Below, in pieces: positions 21,751 to 32,848 of a stretch of DNA of 64,000 nt. Made by a program: the position numbers and the translations under genes. This stretch comes from Begonia masoniana (Eukaryota > Streptophyta > Magnoliopsida > Cucurbitales > Begoniaceae): positions 31,901,737-31,965,736 of the forward strand of contig CM039516.1 in the NCBI GenBank assembly GCA_022432975.1, given 5' to 3'. Positions within the stretch are counted from its first letter, which is position 1; every line of letters starts with the position of its first letter. The notes below the pieces were generated by a model, which searched no databases, was not told where the DNA came from, and was given only the letters and a program-made list of their open reading frames with translations.

Positions 21751-24700
21751 ATGCCAATTATTTCCTCACTAGAGACTCAACGATTACTGAAGAGTGGTTG
21801 TGAGAGTTTTCTAGCTTGTGTAATTGATGTTCGGGTGGAGAATAAGGTAAAACTACAAGATATTCCCATAGTTAGAGAGTTTTCGGATACATTTTTGGAT
21901 GACTTGCCCGAATACCACCCGACAAAGAAATTGAGTTTGTAATAGATACTTATCCTGAGGCTTTACCTGTGTCTAAGAACCCTTACCGCATGGCACCTGT
22001 TGAATTGAAAGAATTAAAAGTCCAACTGCAAGAATTAGTAGATAAGAGGTTTATACGCCCTAGCAGTTCTCCCTTGGGTGCACCTGTTTTATTCGTTAAG
22101 AAGAAGGATGGTTCTCTTAGGATGTGCATTGACTATAGGGAGCTAAACAAGTTGACAATTAAGAATAAATATTCTTTATCCCGAATTGATGATCTGTTTG
22201 ACCAATTACAAGGAGCTAGGGTGTTTTCAAAGATTGACTTACGCTCGGGTTACTACCAACTGAAGGTTAAGGAGAGTGATATACCAAAGACAGCCTTCAG
22301 GACCCGCTACGGACACTATGAATTTCTTGTTATGTCGTTTGGACTGACTAATGCGCCTGCAGCTTTTATGGACTTAATGATTCGTGTGTTTCGTGAGTAT
22401 TTGGACAAGTTTGTGATTGTGTTTATAGATGATATACTAATATACTCACGTACTCAGGCTGACCATGCAGAGCATTTAAGAGTGGTTTTGACGACATTAA
22501 ATCAGCAGCAGCTTTATGCCAAGCTGTCTAAGTGTGAGTTCTGGTTGAATAAGGTCAACTTCTTAGGCCATGTCATTTCTGCTGAGAGCATATCAGTAGA
22601 TCCAATCAAGATTCAGGCTGTTAAGGACTGGCCACAGCCAAAGAATGTCAGTGAAATACGTAGTTTCCTTGGTCTGGCGGGTTATTATAGAAAGTTTATT
22701 AAGAGATTTTCTATGATAGCTAAACCTTTAACTAATTTAACAAAGAAGGACACCAAGTACTATTGGACTGAATCTTGTGAAGATGGCTTCCAAACACTTA
22801 AGCTGAAGTTGACAACAGCCCCACTATTGACTCTCCCAACCGAAGAAGGAAAGTTTAGTGTTTACTGTGATGCATCCAAAGTTGGTCTGGGGTGTGTTTT
22901 GATGCAAGAAGGTAACGTTGTGGCATATGCCTCTAGGCAACTGAAGAGTTATGAATAGAATTACCCCACTCACGATTTAGAGCTTGTCGCAGTTGTTTTC
23001 GCATTAAAGATTTGGAGACACTATTTATATGGTCGACAGTGTGAGGTGTTTTCTGACCATAAGAGCCTAAAGTACCTATTCACCCAAAAGGAATTAAACA
23101 TGAGACAAAGACGTTGGTTGGAATTTGTTAAGGATTATGACTTTAAGATTAAATACCACCCGGGCAAGGCTAATGCTGTAGCCGATGCTTTAAGCAGGAT
23201 GTTTAAGACAATGCAGCCCGCTGTATCAACCATGTCTGTACCATTATGGAAGGAAGTTCAGAAGTTCGAGTTGGAAATAGTTCCTGAGTTGTCAACTTTA
23301 CTTGCTGATTTAACCATTCGACCAACTATTTTGGATAAGATCAAAGAGGCACAACAGAAGGATTCAAAGGAGAATAATAGTATGATGAGTAAGTTACATG
23401 ATGCCTCCTCTGAATTCAGTCTCTCCAATGATGGTATTTTGAAATTTAGGAATCGATGGTACATTCCAAGTGACAAGGAGTTGCGTGAGTTGATCTTGGC
23501 TGAGGCTCACTCATCTTCTTTCTCTGTACACCCTAGTAACACCAAGATGTATCGGGACTTAAGGTTACATTATTGGTGGCCAAATATGAAGAGGGATGTT
23601 GCCAAGTATGTGGAGTCATGTTTGGTTTGCCAACAGGTTAAGGCAGAGCATCAACGCCCTGGAGGTACCCTTCAACCCTTACCGATCCCGGAATGAAAAT
23701 GGGAAAACATTGCCATGGGTTTTGTTGTTGGATTACCTAAGACAACTAAAGGTCATGACAGCATCTGGGTTGTGGTTGACAGATTGACGAAGTCAGCTCA
23801 CTTCCTACCTGTAAAGACAACATACACGATGGACCAGCTTGCTAATCTGTATGTTCAGGAAATCATTAGATTGCATGGGATTCCGATATCCATAGTCTCT
23901 GATCGTGACCCTAGGTTCACCTCAAGATTTTGGCAAAGTTTACAAGGCACATTAGGAACAAAATTATCTTTCAGTACTGCTTTTCACCCTCAAACCGATG
24001 GTCAATCTGAGAGGACCATTCAGATACTAGAAGATACGCTGAGAGCATGTGTGCTAGATTTCCAGACCTCTTGGAGTCGACATTTGCCCTTAATTGAATT
24101 CTCCTACAACAATAGTTACTAGTCCACTATCGATATGGCACCCTACGAGGCACTGTATGGTAGGAAATGTAGATCACCTTTATATTGGGATGAAGTTGGT
24201 GAAGCAAAACTCCTTGGACCCGAGATTTTGCAGCAGATGTCAGATAAGATTGCCATTATTAGGAGGAGAATGATGACTGCACAAAGCCGACAGAAGAGTT
24301 ATGCAGACCAAAGAAGAAGAGATCTTGAATTTGCTGTAGGGGATGAGGTATTCTTAAAGGTTTCACCCTTTAAAGGAGTTTTAAGATTTGGTAAGAAGGG
24401 AAAGCTTAATCCGCGATTTATTGGACCATTCCCTGTCTTAGCAAGGATTGGCAGTACAGCTTACAAACTGTAATTGCCTCCATCACTGGAAAAGGTACAC
24501 AATGTCTTTCATGTGTCAATGTTAAGGAAATGCATACGTGATCCGGCACATGTTGTTGAACCAACTAGAATCGATATCGAGCCGACACTGATGTATGAAG
24601 AGAAGCCTGTAAGGATTATAGAATCTGCAGTTAAGACTCCGAGGAATAAGGAAATTCCACTGGTGAAAGTCTTATGGATGAATCATGGTATTGAAGAAGC

Positions 24701-24785
24701 TACATGGGAGCGACAACAAGACATGCTGAACAAATATCCTGAGCTCTTTGTTGGAGCAATTTTCAAGGACGAAAATTTTGTTTAA
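21751..24785 (+). pseudogene. Element D pol (RT, RNase H, integrase, chromodomain), broken
   Basis: Reverse transcriptase has FIDDI at about 22423-22437. RNase H begins near 22850, integrase covers about 23500-24200, and a chromodomain lies at about 24640-24745. There is one frameshift near 21912, after which a single frame continues to 24785 with stops at 22956, 23694, 24120 and 24471. Integrase shows the HHCC region (about 23530-23640) and the D, D, E triad (about 23713, 23902 and 24010). The purine tract follows directly. Confidence 0.9.
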
Positions 24786-24796
24786 GGAGGGGTGGA
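24784..24796 (+). promoter_or_regulatory. Element D polypurine tract
   Basis: AAGGAGGGGTGGA directly precedes the 3' LTR start TGTAACACCCG at 24797. Confidence 0.8.
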
Positions 24797-24960
24797 TGTA
24801 ACACCCGACTAGTTTGACCAGGTGACTTTCTTAACTGTTTTAACGGCTATGTTTATTTTGATCTTTTCGGTTTGGAATTTTATGCCAAGGCTTAATTAAT
24901 GTGCATGTGTCATAAATTAGGTTGGGTGGCAGGATTTGTAATTAAGAATGGTTGGGTTAA

Positions 24961-24970
24961 GTATAAATAG
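24961..24970 (+). promoter_or_regulatory. TATA box of element D 3' LTR
   Basis: GTATAAATAG about 165 nt into the LTR, followed by a C/T-rich leader. The related LTR at 63641 has TATTTAAA at the matching place. Confidence 0.65.
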
Positions 24971-25444
24971 GAAATGGAAACTTTTAAACCTCACTGTAGC
25001 CGACATTCCCTTTTGCATTCTCTCATTTCCCCGAGCTGTCTTCCTCTCCACCAGCGACTCTCTCTTTGACGATCGATTCCTCCAACCTCCACTCCGATAA
25101 CCTACGTTTGAGGTAAGATTTAGTCAATGTAGTTGCCGTGTAGTTATTTGGAACTCTGTTTTCAACTAGAACCCAATGTTTCAAGATTCTTCAATGGCCG
25201 AATAATAGGAACATTTATAATCGGTGTTTGGTAATAGCATTTCCGAATTGATTCTGGACATTTAATATAACCGACCCTGATTAATCGATAGTTGAACCTA
25301 GCTGTTTTGGTTTTAGATTTCAGACTGTACACAGAGAACTAGATTAAGGGATTCGGGAATGACTTTAGTTATTAGATTCTAGGATGACTTGGGATTAGGA
25401 CTATTAGGATTTTCATTTTAACTACTGCAATGTAAATATTTTAG

Positions 25445-26140
25445 GTGAAGAAGTCTGAAGAAAAGGAGTTCAAGTTGCTAAGGAAACCAGGTAAGTGAAT
25501 GTGTAGGATTCCCAGCCAATAGGGCCCTACATCACAAGGATGCTAGGTAGAAACTGATACGATGATTAGAAGTTGTTTAAGCTACTGTCTGTTACTTATG
25601 TTGATGTTTGACTTAATGGTATGATTTCACGTCGGATGAATGCACTATTCTGTAGCTTGATGAGTTAAGAGTTCTCATGTTCATGCATCATGAATGTTTA
25701 TGCATATGAAAATGTTTTAAGAGCATGTTTTCCTCATGAACAAGATAAGAATATAAAACTTATGCAACGTGAATTAAGCAAGGGTTAGGGGCGGTTTGGC
25801 GTATGTCACTGTCCAAAAGGAAGGACCATGATTACGACCCGCAAGGGACTTGTACACTCTCACTGTCAACCCCCTTTACCGGCACAAATCCTCTCTTAAT
25901 CCACACAACATGAACGAAGAATATGATTGATGAACATGAATGATGAATATGAATGACGAGCATGAATGATGATTATGAATGATGAATACGAACGATGAAC
26001 AAGAATGAAGACTTTGAGTATGAATATGAATAAGAAAAGATTCATGACATTTGTTTCTTAAAATGAGCATTTATGTATACTTGTTAGTATTGCATTCCTT
26101 ACTAAGCATTAGGCTTATAGTTTAAACCTTATGATGTAGG
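25445..26140 (+). other. LTR intron-end pairing module, D 3' copy (complete)
   Basis: Candidate 46-nt exon 25445-25490 between TTTTAG and GTAAGT. Intron 25491-26139. Hairpin near 25514-25526 (one pair lost here compared with the 5' LTR). Arm 1 CCTACATCACAAGG 25526-25539. Hairpin TAAGC-ATTAG-GCTTA 26103-26117. Arm 2 CCTTATGATGTAGG 26127-26140, with acceptor AG at 26138-26139. Arms complementary at 13 of 14 positions. Confidence 0.78.
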
Positions 26141-27364
26141 TGAAGATTTAGCAGGTGAGGATTCCAAATTCAGTGATGATGTCTAAGGCTGGTTGTAGGA
26201 TGGTGCTCAGGGTGGAAGTCTGTGGCTGGCAGGCGAATTTGACCCGTAGTTATGCTGATAATGTGTCAGTAAGATTTATGATGAACTGATGTTTAAGTAG
26301 AATGAGATTTTCTTTAGAATATTGGATTCTGTGATTGTCTAGTTTGGTTACCAAAATTTGGGGATGATTATAAGGGTATAGAATGATCTGTTCTAATTAA
26401 GTCTTCCGCTACATGTATCCTAGATGAGTCCATGTTTCATGTCTGCCTATGTTTATGTCTACGAGTATGAGATCTGTGAAGGTCAGATTATCTTTCTGTC
26501 GATATGAGTTGTTGGAAGCTTTCTGTATTTTTACTGCTGTGTGACAGAAGTTGGATGAATACATCATCTGGCTGACGTCACCGGTGTGAGCTGAATGATA
26601 AAAGCTGGATGGGTGAATCACCCGGCTGACGTCACCGGTGGATGGCGAACGTTTGTTGTTCACCGGGTGATGTCTCTTATCGGTTGAGGTAAGTGAGTCA
26701 CGTGTATTGCACATGCTTACCGGATGATGTCTCTGTTGAATGAGGACATCATCCGACTGATGTCATCGGTGGATGGGGACAATTGTTGCCCACCGGATGA
26801 TGCCTCTTACTGGCGATGTTAAGTAGTCACGTGAGATGCACATGTATATCGGATGATGTAAGTGAAGTTTTGTCGTCTAGTGACCGGGCGATGTAGTGTA
26901 ATTCAAATACCGGATGATGTACAATGGATTACGTGCACTGCACGTGCCCATCGGTAGATGACCTCTACCGGGCGATGTCCATTGAGTCATGCGAAGTGCA
27001 CGTGACAGATCGGATGATGTGTACCCTTTCAGCCGATGCATGCAAACCCATGCAGCCCGAACAGGATGACGTCGAGTGATCTGAGGGCATTTCTTCTCTG
27101 CCCGATTATGTCATGGAACTGATAACCGAGCATAGTCGCTCGATTCTGTGAACTAATGAGTTATTAGATTTATGAAAGAGTCGGGTTTTGGATGGTTTAG
27201 TTTTCGTCAGATGATATATTGTGCGCGAGTCAAGTTTTAAGTTCTAAGTTTCGAGAAATAAAAAAAAAATAATATAATACTGATAATAAACAAGGTGCTG
27301 AAAGTAAGAATTAAGTGATTAAGAAAGTCATGAATTATGTCTCGACCCTACTGGGGTCGTTATA

Positions 27365-27493
27365 GCCCGCTATTCGGACGACCAATTCACCCTAGGGGAA
27401 GTTGAATGACTTTCTTAAAAGTCCACCTTCGGAACAGCCAAACTCAGTTCCTTTACCCACAATAGACATTTACTTACTTTACTCGGGTGTTTT
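27365..27493 (-). mobile_element. LTR J, left fragment (reverse orientation)
   Basis: This short block separates D from E. It joins across E to 40858, because GTTTT at 27489-27493 is repeated at 40853-40857. It is therefore part of the LTR that starts at 43113 on the minus strand. Confidence 0.6.
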
Positions 27494-27674
27494 TGTAACA
27501 CCCGAGTTTTTCAGGTTCCCGCTCCAAGGCTATTTACGTAAAAATAGTAAATTAGGTCCGTTTGGCAAACGAAAGGTTTTGTTAGAACCCTAGGAATAAA
27601 TATGAATATTTGGTGAAATAAAAAATTTTTGGAGAAACCAAATCGGTAGGTTAATTATGAGTTTAGGCAAGAAT

Positions 27675-28081
27675 ATAAAGGGAGGGCATTTAGGTAATTT
27701 TCAAGTCAAAATGGTTATAAATTATAAAAAATTCCTCATTTTCTCTCATTTCCCTCTTCTCCCTACGCGACTCCCCTCTCCCTTGCAATTTCTTTTCTCC
27801 TCCTTCGCCGATTCTCCAACGCCACCGACTCCTCCGATTTCCGGCCATCTTCCTTCGAGTTTCCTTCCCTTTATCAACATTCTAGGTAAGTTTGATACTT
27901 TGGACTAGTTTAATCGTCGTTTTAGGGTGTTAGTCGATTTAGGGTTTGTTGTGAAATCGTTGGTTTTGGTAGAAATCGATAGTTTGACAATGTTAATGCC
28001 CAATAGTGTTGTATTTATGATTGTTGTGGTAGTTGGTGTGAATTAATGGTGTGGGTTAATGCTTAAGGGTAGGTTTTGGTT
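27675..28081 (+). repeat. Duplicated 407-bp E segment, left copy
   Basis: Matches 38537-38943. It contains the CT-rich leader of LTR E and a donor TCTAG|GTAAGT near 27886. The left copy ends abruptly at the truncated 5' end of F. Confidence 0.85.
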
Positions 28082-29020
28082 TCCGGCTTGTACGGATTTT
28101 GGAGTTAATATATTTTATTATTATTTTATCATATAATGGTATTTTTCGTAAATATGTCAAATCAAATCAGTTTCGCAAACGAAAAGCGTCATTTCGATCC
28201 TAACGATTAATAGAAATTTTAAGAAAATTATGGGAATTTTCGGAGATTAAACGCTATATTCCGAGTAATTACATTTCTCGTAATATAAAGGAGGTGTTAG
28301 TAAAAATAGTAAACGAAGCCCAAACTGCTAACGGACAGTTTTGTTAAGTCCTAAATAATAAGTTGGACATGTTGGTGAAATAAGGAAGTTTGAGGAAACC
28401 GAATCGATAGTTAATTAACGAAACAAAGGACGAAACAAGAGCTAAGGGCATTTTGGTAATCTACCAAACCAATTTTATAAAATCATAAGTGTTTCTCTTC
28501 TTCTTCATTTTCTTCTCTGGACGCGAGAAACAGAACCTTCTCCCTCGCGATTTCTCTCTCGGCCGTGGGAGATTCTCCTCCGATTCGTGCTCTGTTCGTT
28601 TCGTTTTCTTCGTGATTCTTCCTCCTCTCGCTACCCTAGGTATGAACCTACGATCTTGGAGTGTTTATTTCGATTTCTACGGAGTTGGAATAATTAGGGT
28701 TTCGTTTAGGTTTTGTTAAAAATCAAGATTTAGGGTTCGAAATTGATAGGTTGTTATAGTTTAAGGACGTATTGAACGTATTAAACGTTATTGGACGAAG
28801 TTAAATTGAATTGTGGAAAAATGTTAAATTTGAGAATTTAGGGATTTTCGGGAAAAGTTCGCAAGTTGTGATTTTGAACTATCGAGCATGAATTGGTCGT
28901 TTAAACGTCTCGATTAGTTAAGTTAGAACTTTAGGAAAGTTCCTTAGTTAAGAATTTTATTAAATTGGACAATTAGAAGTTTAGATGCGTAGTATTGACA
29001 ATATTGTAAATTTGCCTTAG

Positions 29021-29558
29021 GTAACCGACTCCCGTGGACGAAGCTTGAGATTCAGCGCGCTCAAGGTAAGTTCTCGTGACTTACTCTGACCGATTGGTCT
29101 ACACCGTACTTCGATTTAGCGTCGAGGATCTCAGTGGATTGTTTGATTTAAATTGCTTTGGTTGGGTAGTTAGGTTTGCAATTGTTATAGGTTATTCTAT
29201 TTTCGGTCTTGATGGTATGCATGTTGATTGTTTATTTTATGTTCATATCTGTTCATGCATCACGTATTTCAAATGTCATGAAAACGAATTTCCGCACGAC
29301 GTTTTAGAGTAAATGCAAAGAAATGATGTCCCTACGGTATACAGTTTAAATGACCCTTCGGTATATAGTTCAAATGGCCCTTCGGTATATAGTTTATAGC
29401 AAAGCAAAGCAAAGCAAAGTAAGGCAAAGCAAAGCAAAGTAAGGCAAAGCAAAGCAAAGAAAACAAACCATTATTTATAAAGTCACATGCACAGCATGCA
29501 TTTGCATTTAGTAGAGCTTACTGAGATTTTTATCTCATAGATGTCTGTATGGTGTAGG
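29021..29558 (+). other. LTR intron-end pairing module, F 5' copy
   Basis: Candidate 45-nt exon 29021-29065 between CCTTAG and GTAAGT. Intron 29066-29557. Hairpin GACC-GATT-GGTC 29088-29099. Arm 1 CTACACCGTAC 29099-29109. Hairpin TGAGAT-TTTT-ATCTCA 29522-29537. Arm 2 GTATGGTGTAG 29547-29557, ending in the acceptor AG. All 11 positions pair as RNA, one as G-U. Confidence 0.75.
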
Positions 29559-29969
29559 TGTTTACGAGGAAACAGGTTACGGTGGTGTGCTGGCGCAGTC
29601 GACGCTTACCTGACCCGTGGGGAAGTATGTATAGGTTTTGTGGGTTTTGGTATGTTTTGGGCTGATGGTTGTATAAACGTTCTTAGGATGCTTGGATATG
29701 GTTAAATGTTAGGTTCATATTTGATGTTTTAAATGTTTTTGAAAATCTGTTTATAATCCGTGTTTTTATAGTTTTTACTGGAACTGCTTGGAATTTGAAA
29801 CAAGAGGATTAGATAACTTTTAAACGTATCCATGCAGTTCGTTTAATTCATTGATTTATGACATGAGAAATGAGATAATTTCTGTGGAGAGTAAGTAAGA
29901 AAGTCTCTGGAAATCTCAGAAATGTTTGGGTTAGCTCTCTGGAATCTCGGATTCCAGAGAGGGATTAGA

Positions 29970-30098
29970 CGCTGCAATACAGCGACTGGTCGCTGCAATA
30001 TGCAGCGACTGATCGCTGCATAATGCAGCGATCGTGCGCTGCATTATGCAGCGACTGGTCGCTGCATAATGCAGCGTTTGCAGCGATTAGTCGCTGCC
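29970..30098 (+). repeat. Palindrome array in F 5' LTR (GCAGCGA/TCGCTGC)
   Basis: Units such as CAGCGAC-TG-GTCGCTG (29980-29995) and TGCAGCGA-CTGA-TCGCTGCA (30001-30020) repeat about every 20-30 nt. The 3' LTR retains only a short version (38279-38320). Confidence 0.85.
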
Positions 30099-30318
30099 AT
30101 TCTTCTGCCTCTGCTTTCTGATTTTACCCTTCACCGATTGACAAATGTTTTAATGGTTTTATTAATTGTTTTTAAATAGTTTTAAGTTCATAAATGGTTT
30201 TATTTTAAGTAGTTTAAAATGTGGACTTCAATTCTGATTTAATTTCCGCTCAAAGTGTAAAATAAAATGAAAAATTTATACGGGTAAAATGGGTACAGTG
30301 TTAGGGGTGTTACAATTA

Positions 30319-30330
30319 TGGTATCAGAAC
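30319..30330 (+). promoter_or_regulatory. Element F primer binding site (Met-type)
   Basis: TGGTATCAGAAC begins 4 nt after the LTR end. Close to the initiator tRNA-Met complement. Confidence 0.75.
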
Positions 30331-30474
30331 CCCCGGGTTTTAAAATCGGTTCTGTAGACTGCTCGACTGCACAGCCACTACGCGGACATCCTTCATCAAC
30401 TGTAAGTCTGTTTATAGCTTTATTGATTTGGTTCCTTAGGATTATTGTTTTGATCTTTTATAGGATTTTTATAA

Positions 30475-31575
30475 ATGGTTCGAGGAAGGGATCCTAGAGA
30501 TGACGCGCTAGATCGATTTACGGAGTTGATAGATCGCCAGTCTCAGTATATGGACCGGCAAGCGCAGCAGATTGCGGACTTAGTAAATCGAGAGAACCAG
30601 AGGGCCCGGGATTTGATAGTTCTCAACAACCAAGGCATGCAGAAGTTTCAGGGCCTACGACCTCCAGTGTTCGATGGTCGATCATCGGATCCTACTATTG
30701 CGGAGGAATGGATCCGAGTTATGGAGGATATGTTAGTTTATGCCGAGGTAGGGAACGGGAGCATGGTGGCGTATGCTACCTTTCACTTAGCGATGGATGC
30801 CCGTTTCTGGTGGGATTCGATCAAAGCGACGACGGACGTATCAGTTATGACTTGAGATCGGTTCAAGTTTGTATTTTTTGACAAGTATTTTAACCGCACA
30901 GTGAGAGTGGCGAAGAGGAATGAGTTCACGCAGCTGAAGCAGACAGGTTCAGTTGCAGAGTATATCCGGAAGTTTGAGGCTTTATCGCGATTTGCACCGT
31001 GCCTTGTCAGCGATAACGAGGAGAAGGTACACCAGTTTATGGAGGGCCTTAATTCGGAGATCCGGATGCACATTGTTGTATCAGGTATTATTGATGTACC
31101 CTATTCTGACATCACAGTTAGGGCTCTGGATATTGAGGCCGCCAGAGCTACTTGTGTTAGACCGAGGGAGCCAGCTAAGGGCTTCTTCCGTGAGATTCAA
31201 CCTCAGTCGTAGAATCAAGGCTGGCAGCCGAGAGCACAGCAACAACAACAACAGCAAAGAGACATTAAAAGGCCTCTAGAAGGAGGCAACGATCGAGGGA
31301 AAGGCAAACAGGTACAAGGGGCTTCTCAGTTACCTCTTTGCCCTAAATGCCAGAGGGAGCACAGGGGACAGTACAGGGTAGGCACAAATGTATGCTATTG
31401 GTGTGGAGAACCAGGCCACTTTGTTAAAGACTGCCCGAATCAGGGTCGAGATCAATCAGGCAGAGATCAACATGGCAGAGATCAAAGGAAAGTTGTACCG
31501 AGAGTCTTTGCACTCATCGAGCCTGACAACGCCGATGATGAGGCCCAGCCTTCTACAATTGCAGGTATTATTTAA
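30475..31575 (+). pseudogene. Element F gag, two nonsense codons
   Basis: One frame from ATG 30475 to TAA 31573-31575, interrupted only by TGA at 30853 (tryptophan in relatives) and TAG at 31210 (a glutamine-type position). Contains the PF03732 gag domain (about 30640-31060) and a CX2CX4HX4C knuckle (about 31390-31431). The frame stops exactly where the protease would begin in D (compare the sequence after 21370). It is a nearly intact gag with no pol. Confidence 0.88.
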
Positions 31576-32848
31576 ATTACTTATACAATGATATGTATAT
31601 GATAGATAAAATATTTAGATCTGAGTAATAGGTGAGTAAGAAGGATTACTAGGCGGACCTCGAGGAGAAGATAATAGGACACACATATAACAATAAACGC
31701 CATATAGAAATATAGTTATACATAGTAGGATTAGTTTGATTTAATCAACGGAGTTTGTGCACCTAGAGTTTAATAACAATTAGAGGAATACGCCCTATGA
31801 GATATAGATTTTAAGTAGGTAGGGATTGTGCCTAATTGGCAACCTTTTGGAGTATTAGGATACGACTAGTCAAGAAAGAAGAAAGTTTAGAAATAAACCT
31901 ATAATGGGATACCTAGATTGTTATAATACCTGAAGTGTGTTTAAATAGATCAAGTACCGAAGAGCTCGTATATTGAGGATTCGTATGAAGTTAGGAGTAT
32001 CTAGATTAAAATAGAATTCAAGAGTTAAACTTAGAATGATTTTCGAATAGAATAGTTGGAACCTGATTGGAAAGAGCGAACAAATATAGATTAGTCGATG
32101 AACTCAAAGTAGCCTTGAGGAATTTAGTGAAGGTAAAGTAGATCGTTGGGATAAATGAGAGCTTAGATTGGCGTTTAAAGGATAACAAATTGAGAAATTT
32201 GCGATTTATAGAATAAGGAGAGTGAGAATTGTCACTGAAACCATCTAAGTAAACTTAGAGGTGAGATTAAGTTAGTAAATTTCTAGTGATCGACTTGTGT
32301 GTTGCAGGTCGAGACCAAGTAGTGCATGAATGGCTTAGGTTAGAATGACTAGTTTAGAGCGCATCAATGGGGAGATTTAGAGACTTGACCATGCTTAGAG
32401 CAAATAGACTTTAAGATAAACAAAAGAGTGTAACGTGAGCAGTGTGAGAACTTTAATTAAGAATATAGTGGTAGAATTTAAGGACAAAACTTAGAATGGG
32501 AGCGATGTTTGTAAGGAAACTCTGGTGACATAGTTCGAGGAGTATAACAGTGTAAGCTTAGTTGTAAAATCCGCCCTGAAATAACTGGCGGGATTGGTAA
32601 GTTGTCCAGGAAAGTATGTGATCTAGGAGATTTAGTAAGAATTAATGTGTGAGTGAGGATATGTACAATCCAATTGAGAGTAGAGATTTCGAATTTAAGG
32701 CTAGTGTTGGAAGGTATAGTCGACGTTTTGGATTAGAATCGTAGAGATTGACCCTAGGGATGACGAGATCGGAGTTAATAAAAGGAAGTTCGAATTTTGT
32801 TAGAGATAAAATTCTAAGTAAATAGCGACTGTAACTCCTAGCTTGACT
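31576..32848 (+). other. Element F non-coding interior, left of G
   Basis: AG-rich with many in-frame stops and no pol motif on either strand. The segment 32535-32780 resembles 35825-36240 (shared words GAGTATAACA, GTTRCCCAGGAA-like and GTTTTGG...GATTGACC-like), which suggests an old internal duplication. Confidence 0.6.

Larger units (their letters stand above)
1..27364 (+). mobile_element. Element D: Tekay/Del-type Ty3/gypsy LTR retrotransposon, 5' end off-window
   Basis: Sequence 1-1481 plus 19784-20172 matches 25503-27364 almost base for base, so these are the two LTRs of one element. About 705 bases of the 5' LTR lie before the window. The interior (20173-24796) carries a Met-type primer binding site, a broken gag-pol and a purine tract. 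A C-terminal chromodomain places it in the Tekay/Del chromoviruses. The 5' LTR is split by element A (1482-19783), flanked by ATGTC at 1477-1481 and 19784-19788. The right flank begins GCCCG, which should be the target duplication and should recur before the off-window 5' end. The right flank is reverse-oriented LTR J. Confidence 0.93.
24797..27364 (+). repeat. Element D 3' LTR (complete)
   Basis: 2568 bp, TGTAACACCCG...TCGTTATA. TATA box GTATAAATAG at 24961-24970, then a CT-rich leader and a candidate first donor GAG|GTAAGA near 25112. The pairing module is at 25445-26140 and the palindrome array at about 26568-27020. The end is TA rather than CA in both LTRs. Confidence 0.93.
28082..30314 (+). 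repeat. Element F 5' LTR (first 7 bases missing)
   Basis: 2233 bp, ends GGGGTGTTACA. Contains the pairing module (about 29021-29558), an AAAGC microsatellite (29401-29460) and a long CAGCGACTGGTCGCTG-type palindrome array (29970-30098). Compared with the 3' LTR it lacks about 50 bases after 29572 and has about 85 more bases in the palindrome array. Confidence 0.92.

Noticed and set aside
28489..28719. Open frames at 28489-28719 and 36718-36948 as small genes
   Set aside because: They lie in the CT-rich leader of the F LTRs, end at a splice-donor-like site and show no conserved protein features; they recur only because the LTR is duplicated.
29401..29460. AAAGC microsatellite as a regulatory array
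   Set aside because: A simple microsatellite that also occurs in the other F LTR with small changes; nothing suggests a specific role.
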